Shown: in pieces, positions 1 to 6,900 of the stretch
Layout of the letters: each line of letters opens with the position of its first letter
How positions within the stretch are numbered: the first letter of the stretch is position 1
Assembly (NCBI GenBank): GCA_964561495.1
Contig: CAZLPW010000075.1
Location: forward strand, 1-9,363
Origin: CAZLPW01 sp964561495
Lineage (GTDB): Bacteria; Fidelibacterota; Marinisomatia; Marinisomatales; UBA1611
Reading direction: 5' to 3'
DNA: 9,363 bases
The notes under the pieces: model-generated
Told to the model about the DNA's origin: nothing
What the model saw: only the letters and a program-made list of their open reading frames with translations
Database searches by the model: none
Position numbers and translations under genes: made by a program

Positions 1-1
1 G

Positions 2-88
2 GGTCAGAACGTGGGTGCTGGAATGTATTTTTATGTGCTTCAGTCTAGGGACTACCAGCAGGTACGTAAAATGATTTTACTGAAGTAG
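2..88 (+). CDS. C-terminal end of a secreted protein with type IX-like sorting tail (5' partial)
   Basis: Frame 2 is open from the left edge to a TAG at 86-88 and gives 28 residues. They begin GQNVGAGMYFYVLQS and finish in RKMILLK. This is the shape of Por/type IX secretion C-terminal tails and of the related FlgD-Ig-like ends: a Gly-Met/Val-Tyr-x-Tyr strand, a Leu-Gln turn, then a basic residue followed by Met-hydrophobic-Leu-Leu-Lys at the very end. In that family the tail directs a protein that has crossed the inner membrane through the outer membrane by the type IX machinery. Nothing of the passenger domain lies in the window, so the function of the protein is unknown. The short length limits certainty, but the ending pattern and immediate stop are a good match. 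Confidence 0.7.
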   Translation, partial: GQNVGAGMYFYVLQSRDYQQVRKMILLK

Positions 89-116
89 GTTACGTGCTTT
101 TACTTCAAAAAGAATT

Positions 117-145
117 ATTCTCAGGCGTTGATTGGCTGTGAGAAT
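117..145 (+). other. Weak hairpin after the upstream gene
   Basis: ATTCTCA at 117-123 is exactly complementary to TGAGAAT at 139-145, giving a 7-bp stem with a 15-base loop about 30 bases past the upstream stop. There is no run of T after the stem, so it is not a typical Rho-independent terminator. It may help end the upstream transcript or may be chance. Confidence 0.25.
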
Positions 146-151
146 CAGAAA

Positions 152-159
152 TAAATTTG
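152..159 (+). promoter_or_regulatory. Possible Bacteroidetes-type -7 box
   Basis: TAAATTTG matches the Bacteroidetes -7 consensus TAnnTTTG exactly. Partial -33 candidates are GTTG at 127-130 and ATTG at 131-134, 21 and 17 bases upstream, against an expected spacing of about 19-20. If used, the leader before the lipoprotein start would be roughly 130 bases and would contain the 226-266 inverted repeat. A short AT-rich match can arise by chance, and the consensus applies only if the host belongs to this lineage. Confidence 0.25.
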
Positions 160-225
160 TATTAACACTTTTCAAGGGTCGGCTGCTGTTTGTTGGAGTG
201 ATAGAGGGAAAGAAATACATCACTT

Positions 226-266
226 TTTATTAGAAGACTCTTTTTCATTAATCATTTTCTAATAAA
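226..266 (+). promoter_or_regulatory. Perfect 10-bp inverted repeat in the leader region
   Basis: TTTATTAGAA at 226-235 is the exact reverse complement of TTCTAATAAA at 257-266. A G-T wobble and one more A-T pair extend the RNA stem to 12 pairs, with a 17-base loop. The element ends 30 bases before the ATG at 297, so it could be a leader-RNA hairpin affecting translation or stability, or a two-fold symmetric operator. There is no GC-rich stem followed by a T tract, so it does not look like an intrinsic terminator. Confidence 0.45.
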
Positions 267-296
267 TAGGTGGTAGACTAAGAAAATTGATTGCAC

Positions 297-938
297 ATGA
301 AAGAACAAAAAAATAGACAGCTAAATGCTCATCGTTTCTTTTTTAAGAGATCTATTCACGCCCTTGTTTTTTTATTTGTATTTTATTCCTGTGGCCAGAG
401 AGAGCTTGAGGTTCCGCCCTTAGCCGGACATGAGCCTGTGGACTGTGGCTTTCCTACTCTGGCGATTATGCCCAGCCAGATCAATGTTGACAGATCTGTT
501 AGCGGAAATTTTATCGCTGATATTTTGATCATGGATGATGTGATGAGCACCCAGGTATATGGTGGGGCCAAGGCTGTCATTAACTATAATCCAAACAAGC
601 TACAGCTCCTTCAGGTGATCAACGGTGACTTTGCGGACTGGACCCAGCCGCTGTTCTTTGTGGATGATACGACTGAAGGCAGGATAGAAATCTTGGCCGC
701 GTTTGTAGGCGGTGAGACTGGCGCTGTTGGTAGCCAGGCTATTCTGGTAGCGTCTCTGGAGTTTCGGGCTCTGGGTGCGATGAATGACACTCTTACGTTT
801 GAGAGGGTCAACATAGACTCATGTGAGGTGGAGGCCACCACGTGTGAGCTTCTAGATCCTGATGATAATATGCTTGATATAACCAGCTTCTTTGATGGAG
901 TCGTGAGCGCGCAGGATGGAGCTCCGGATGAAGAGTAG
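297..938 (+). CDS. Predicted lipoprotein with cohesin-like domain
   Basis: The product is 213 residues, counted from the ATG at 297. A TTG at 291 would add two residues. I prefer the ATG, although no well-spaced ribosome binding site is visible for either; the AGGTGG at 268-273 is 17-23 bases away. Residues 1-21 are basic, and a hydrophobic stretch follows to Cys32 in the context VFYSC. This looks like a relaxed lipoprotein signal, so the mature protein would be anchored to a membrane by Cys32. Residues about 52-180 resemble the cohesin/type II cohesin-like beta-sandwich: a start near TLAIMPSQINVD, then the strands GAKAVINYNPNKLQLLQV and ILVASLEFRA. Cohesins bind dockerins in cellulosomes, but isolated cohesin-like domains also occur in ordinary surface proteins. 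No dockerin is visible here. Cys50, Cys176 and Cys183 could form a disulfide. The end is acidic. The gene overlaps the next by 11 bases, which indicates a shared transcript and coupled translation. Confidence 0.75.
   Translation: MKEQKNRQLNAHRFFFKRSIHALVFLFVFYSCGQRELEVPPLAGHEPVDCGFPTLAIMPSQINVDRSVSGNFIADILIMDDVMSTQVYGGAKAVINYNPNKLQLLQVINGDFADWTQPLFFVDDTTEGRIEILAAFVGGETGAVGSQAILVASLEFRALGAMNDTLTFERVNIDSCEVEATTCELLDPDDNMLDITSFFDGVVSAQDGAPDEE
918..921 (+). promoter_or_regulatory. Ribosome binding site fixing the start of the giant surface-protein gene
   Basis: GGAG sits six bases before the ATG at 928, a standard spacing. It lies inside the end of the lipoprotein gene, whose stop is at 936-938. 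An in-frame ATG at 916 has only an AGG directly abutting it and would add four residues (MELR) before a signal peptide that reads naturally from 928. The site therefore favours 928. Confidence 0.65.
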
Positions 939-3900
939 AATTTTAAAATATTTAATTATTTTTATTTTCTTTATTGGATTTGCTTTTGGTCAAACCAGAG
1001 GTTTTATTTTGCTCACGGATGTTGATGGTAATGAGCAGATTAGTTTTCCCTCTGGTAGTTCGGTCTATGTTTATGTTGAGGACGCGGATCAAAACACTGA
1101 TGCTAACACGGCTGAGTCGGTTACGGTTAGTTNNNNNNNNNNGATACGGAGAGCACGGGTGAGACCGTAACGCTTAATGAGACTGGTGTCAGTACAGGTG
1201 TGTTTACAGGTAGCATCCAGTTATCTGAAGGTGCAGTGGTTCAGGGTGATGGTATTTTACAGGTTTTATCTGGTGATAATTTGACTGGATCTTATGTAGA
1301 TCCTTCGGATGATTATGGTAATGAGTTAACGTTCACAGATTATGCTTATTATGATGTGACTGTTGCCTCAGGGGTTTTATCCTCAAATACGACCTGGCCT
1401 ATATCAGACAGTCCTATTTTAGTTACTGGAGACGTAACAGTCCCAGATGGATCTGTACTGACTATTGACCCTGGTGTTGAGGTGCGTTTTTTGCCTTCAA
1501 CTGATGATCAGAGTAGCGGCTCAGATGCTTCTAAAAGTGAGCTTATTATTAGTGGATCTATTGTAGCGGTAGGTAGCGCCTCAGACTCGATTCGTTTTGT
1601 ATCTAACGCTCAGGTTCCACTGATTGATGACTGGAGTGGTTTTTTGATGCAAGATCCAGAGGTTGTTCATCTTAGTCATGTTAGTCTTCGGGATGCATAT
1701 ATTGTTTTTAATTGGTCATACAACGAGGGTTCTAATTTAGGTGACTCGTTGCGTATTTCTGATTCGTACTTTGTTGGCACATCTAATGATATTTTCTTTA
1801 AAACTTTTGGAATAGCTCTTTATGATTCTGAGACGATAGTCTTTGAGAACAACAGATTTGTTGGTTTTAAATATTTTATAGAAAGTCCTAGGTATAGTAC
1901 TGCTTGGAAATTTTATGATAGTAGTATTTTTAAAATCAATGATAATTATTTTAATAATGTACAACAAGTATTTTCGATCGATGTTGGTGATCCAGTAAAG
2001 CTACATAGCGGAGGAGGGCAGATATATTTTATAGATAACCAGATTGAAAATAGCAGTCAAGTTAGTGTGTTGTTTGAGGCTAACCCAGATATGGAGGCTG
2101 ATTTATCTGATACAATATTTGTTTTCCAAGGTAATCAAATATCCAGTGGCAGTCATTATTCAACCATTATTTTTAAAGGTGATGATAATAATCCCGCCAA
2201 GGGGCGTTTGTTATTTAAAAACAATAATTTGGAACGTGTTGGTCTTCGTGTACAAAGAATTGAAGAAGCATTAATCCAAGAAAACACCATAGACCATTAT
2301 AGTAGTTCTGGTGCAGCTCAAGCTGTAACTATTGATGATGTAGATAAGGTTTTGATTGAAAAAAATACTCTGTCTTCTGATTTTAAAGTGTTAAGTATAA
2401 ATGGCGGTGGTGATGGCATTGACGAGGATACAATCCGATATAATACAATTAGTGAAGCTACATTTAGTCAGAGTCTAGGCGCGACAGGTACTTACGGCAT
2501 ATTAATAGATGGCGATGCTAGCCCTATAATTTATAATAATAACATGGTGAATAATGATACTCAAATTTTCAATGAGACTTCAAACACCATAGATGCTCGA
2601 TTTAACTGGTGGGGTGAGACAGTTACCGCGGAGATGGATGCGGGTGGGAACCCAAAAAATATAAGCAGCATCTATGATATGTTCGATGATAGCCAGTATG
2701 GTGAGGTTATTTATGCTTATTGGTTAAATAGTTCGTATGTTTCACAAGAGAGCGCGTTTAAACCTCAGGCAAAAGCAGAGCTTCAGACCGCGGTTGATCT
2801 TTGGTGCAGTGACAGCGTATCTGCATTAGATACCTATGGTCAGATAAATACCTGGGACGTATCACTAATTGCTGATATGTCCTCACTCTTTCAGGGTAAA
2901 AACACATTCAACTCAAATATTAGTGGTTGGGACGTTTCTAATGCTACCACGATGCAGCAGATGTTTCTGGGTGCCCATCAATTCTCCGGTGATCTTTCTT
3001 CCTGGAACGTTTCAAACGTTACCAACATGCACAAGATTTTTGCTGATATGTATGCATACAGCCAGGACCTAAACACCTGGGACGTTTCAAGCGTCACGGA
3101 TATGAGTGCAATGTTTGACAGTAACGGTGGATTTAATGGTGACATATCTCAGTGGAATGTTTCAAACGTTACCAACATGAACAGTATGTTTAAAAACGCC
3201 TTGAGCTTCAACCAGAATATCGGAGACTGGGACGTTTCAAGCGTCAATAATATGAGCTATATGTTTATATACAACACTGTTTTCGATAGAGACCTATCTG
3301 CCTGGGATGTCGCTAATGTTAGCTCATTTGATGGAATGTTTAATCTAACAGAGTTGTCAGATGAGAACAAATGTGCGATCCACACATCGTGGTCTTCGAA
3401 CAGCAACTGGGCCTATGACTGGTCTGGATATTGCAGCTCAGGATCAGAAAACTTTAGTCTCAGCTTTGATGGTATCGATGACTATGTTGAGGCGCCGCCG
3501 ATTGATCTAACAAACCAAGTTTTTACTATTGAGTCTTGGATAAAGTTACCTGAAGCAACTCACTCTGCAAGGACAAATATTATTGACAGCTATGAGATTA
3601 GCTCAACACAAGGCCAGAAGTGGGGTATCTACATAACCGGAACATCAGATAATATCGGTCCAGGCTATGTAAATGTTGCTGAGTTTGGGGTGCCAGACTT
3701 TTATTCATCAAATCGGATTGATGACGGGCAGTGGCATCATGTTGCGCTGGTGAGATCAGACGATGGTCGGCTAGAGCTTTTTATAGATGGGGTTCTTAAT
3801 TGCTGCTCAGATGATCAGTCTGTGGGAGATATTTCAACGAATTTCAACACCGGTTTTACCACAAAAATAGGGAGCGGTCATAATGTGCACGCTGGGCCAA

Positions 3901-6900
3901 GGTTCATGCAGTGTTCGATCTCTGACATTCAGGTTTCTTTTGTAGATAAATACACTGAAAATTTCACACCAGAAATAGTTTTGGCAACTGAACCTGAATC
4001 TGTTATTCATTTTAATTTCAATGAGGGAGCAGGTACAGCTTTATCTGACTTAAGCGGTAACAATAATAATGGAACAATTCAGGGTGCTACCTGGGTTACT
4101 GAGAGTCCAGACTCAAATGCATTAATAATCTCTGAAGAAAACTACAGCCTCAGTTTTGATGGTTTAGATGATGGTGTCTCGCTTTTGAATAAGCCTTTTG
4201 ACGGTGTGAAGAACCAGTTCTCTATCTCATCTTATTTTAAGACAAACAATCTTTCAACAGTCCAAACCTTATACGGACACGGAGGCGGCTATCAGGATGT
4301 TGGTCTGCAGATCCAGGAGAATTCTGGAGTCTACAAGTTAGAATTTTTTATTCTTACAAGTACCTCAGAGATGGGCTATGTATATGCAGAGATTGACTCA
4401 GGGGCATGGCACTATGCTACAGCCACCTATGACGGCCAGGCTATAAAATTATATTTGGACGGTGGCTTGATTGATGAAAAACCTTTTAGCGGATCTCTGG
4501 ACTGGAGCGCATCATCAAACTTCTATGGACCAAATATTGGTGGAGGTGACAGTGACTGGTTGCACACACTTGACGGAAATATTGACGACTTTGCTTTTTG
4601 GGATTTTGCCCTTACCCAGGCAGAGATACAATCTTACATGAACACTCCTCTTATTGGTCAGGAACCAGGCTTAGTTGCCTATTGGGACTTTAATGAGGGA
4701 GAGGGAACCTACCTCGCTGATGTGAGCGGTGGCGGAAATTATGGTACGATAGATGGTGCAGTCTGGAGCACTGACACACCAGACTCACTGTCCTTGTTTT
4801 CTGATGAAGATGTTTCTGGTTGCACTGATGAATTAGCCTCTAATTATAATTCAGATGCTGATATAAATGATGGCAGTTGTTTTGGTTATCCAGACAATGG
4901 AGAATACTCACTTAGTTTTGATGGAGTAAATGATAAAGTTTTAATTGGAGATAATGAAAATCTAGATATTGTTTCCGACGAATTTACATTTTTAGCAACA
5001 GTGAAATTTTCTGATACGAGTCAAGGAGGATATATTATATCAAAGAGATATTACTCTGCTGGATCGGGGTATGAAATTAGAGTCGGAAATAATTCAATTT
5101 TTGCTGAAGTAAACCCCGGTGGTAGTGCAATTAGCTTAAGTGCTCCCATTGAGGCTGATAATTCCTTTCACACGATTGTAGTATCATTTAAAAATGAGGA
5201 TTACTTTAGATTGTATTTAGATGGTGAACTAGTAGATGATTTTGGATTAAATGCAACAATTGGAACAGCAGTTGAAAGTTTTTCCACTCCCAGTCTAATC
5301 AATGATCAAAACCTAGTTTTTGGGGAATTTTCTGCTATGGATGGACGTGTATTCAATGGATTAATCAATAAAATTTCTATTTCCCATAAGTCAATGTCAC
5401 TTTCAGAAATAGAAACCATGTTTGAAAATGTTGAATATAACTTATCTGAAAATTTAGTTGGTCAATGGAAATTTGAAGCTGGTACAGGTGATATCCTATA
5501 CGACCATTCAGGAAATGGAAATCATGGAACAATATATGGTGCAACATGGGAATCAAAAGTTAAGGGAAGCTGGCACGTGTCTAGCTCAGGCCTAGATAAT
5601 AACGATGGTAGCGCACAGAGTCCGTTTGAAACTATTCAAAAGGGGATAGACTCTGCTATAGACGGAGACACAGTATTTGTATACGAGGGGATTTACACTG
5701 AAAATATTGACCTAAGCGGTAAAAACATTAACCTCATAGGCCAGGACAGGGAAACAACTATCATAGACGGGAGCTCAAGCGGGCGCGTTGTTACCTTTGA
5801 CAATCCGAACCTTTCAAACTCCGTATCATCCCTTAAAGATTTTACCATTAAAAATGGATACTGGGACGGAGCAGGCTCGGGCATCTACTCATACCACGGC
5901 AGGCTAAACCTTTCTGATCTTATAGTTGAATCAAATGAGAGTCAGGACCTTGGTGGAGGTGTGATGCTGCATAATTCAATTAGCAATATTTCTGAGTGTA
6001 TTATAAAAAACAATACCGCAAACAGAGGTGGAGGTATCTACCTATTGGGATCCGATGCTGATATTTCATTATCAACTATAGCCAACAACAACAGCTACCA
6101 TGATGGAGGCGGTATATACGTTACCGAGTCCGAGCTTGATATAAGCTCATCGATTGTAAATGATAACTCCAGCGCAAACAATGGCGGAGCATTCCTTCAG
6201 TCTGGAGAGGTTAGCATTGTAAGCTGTGAGATAGTAAACAATAGCGCGGCTGACAAGGGCGCTGCGGTGGCGATTATTAACCACGGCTCAACAAATATTT
6301 TTCAGTCAACTGTGGCTCAAAATTCAAGCGGCGCTGTGATCATGCTAGAGGAGGAATCGGGCGCGGATGCCCCAACCCTTGTGATTGAAAATACGATTAT
6401 TAAGAGCAATCCTTCCGAAATATTTTACACGGTTGAGGGTGCGGTGCCTGTTTCTGTAAAATATTCAAATATCCAAGGTGGTTTTGAGGGTGAGGGCAAT
6501 ATTGACCTTGACCCAGTTTTTTGCGACAGTGGCTCCGGAGATTTTTCTCTGGCGTCAAACTCACCCTGTCTCGGCTCTGGCCAGGGCGGTCTAAATATCG
6601 GCGCATATGATCAGGGTTGTGAGGCTATATACTTTGAGGTTTCGATGGCCGTTCCGGCTGACACCCTAGAGGTCGGACTGGAGAGTTTTGTTTCTCTCGG
6701 TCTAGGCTCAGAGACCGTGACAGGTTTTTCTTCAGAGCAGTCAGTCTTGGCTACAGTAAATGCATACTCTGGTCTGGTAAGAATTATTAACACCGCAGGA
6801 TTAAACTCTGTAAACGGATATCCTGCTCCAGACTGGACTAGCGGCGCATCGGAGATCGCTTTCTCAGGCTATCAGCCGGATATCAACAGCGCACTTTCAA

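Larger units (their letters stand above)
89..296. other. Intergenic region upstream of the lipoprotein gene
   Basis: This stretch of 208 bases separates the upstream gene end from the lipoprotein start. I see no convincing coding frame. It is AT-rich and holds a weak hairpin at 117-145, a TAnnTTTG-like box at 152-159 and a strong inverted repeat at 226-266. A separate promoter for the two downstream genes is therefore plausible, because the gap is too large for tight coupling to the upstream gene. Confidence 0.6.

Noticed and set aside
117..145. Rho-independent terminator
   Set aside because: The stem is only 7 bp with a 15-base loop, and no T tract follows. It is kept only as a weak hairpin.
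974..1170. Short frames that cross the N run and stop at about 1162-1170
   Set aside because: They depend on the arbitrary length of the N run. The long frame starting at 1143 is open to the window end and continues the same domain, so the stop is an artefact.
1737..1967. Minus-strand frame of 76 codons
   Set aside because: It lies inside the long coding frame of the giant protein, its product is low-complexity Lys/Ile-rich, and no start context or family resemblance supports it. Other minus-strand frames at 383-841, 5693-5884, 6400-6793, 7076-7604 and 8860-9054 were rejected for the same reasons.
1371..2726. Polysaccharide lyase activity for the beta-helix
   Set aside because: No recognisable catalytic residue cluster of pectate-lyase or related families could be picked out, so only the fold is called.
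2869..3072. Plus-strand frame inside the DUF285 block
   Set aside because: It is a shadow in another frame of a region with clear family repeats in the main frame.
2853..3377. CRISPR-like array, because of regular spacing
   Set aside because: The period is exactly 25 codons, the frame is open throughout and the repeated unit is a known protein repeat. There are no unique spacers between identical repeats.
4818..4880. Dockerin that could pair with the cohesin-like lipoprotein
   Set aside because: It has one Asp/Asn-rich loop bounded by Cys, not the duplicated calcium-loop and helix pair of dockerins, and it fits the common GCTD...DGSC linker better.
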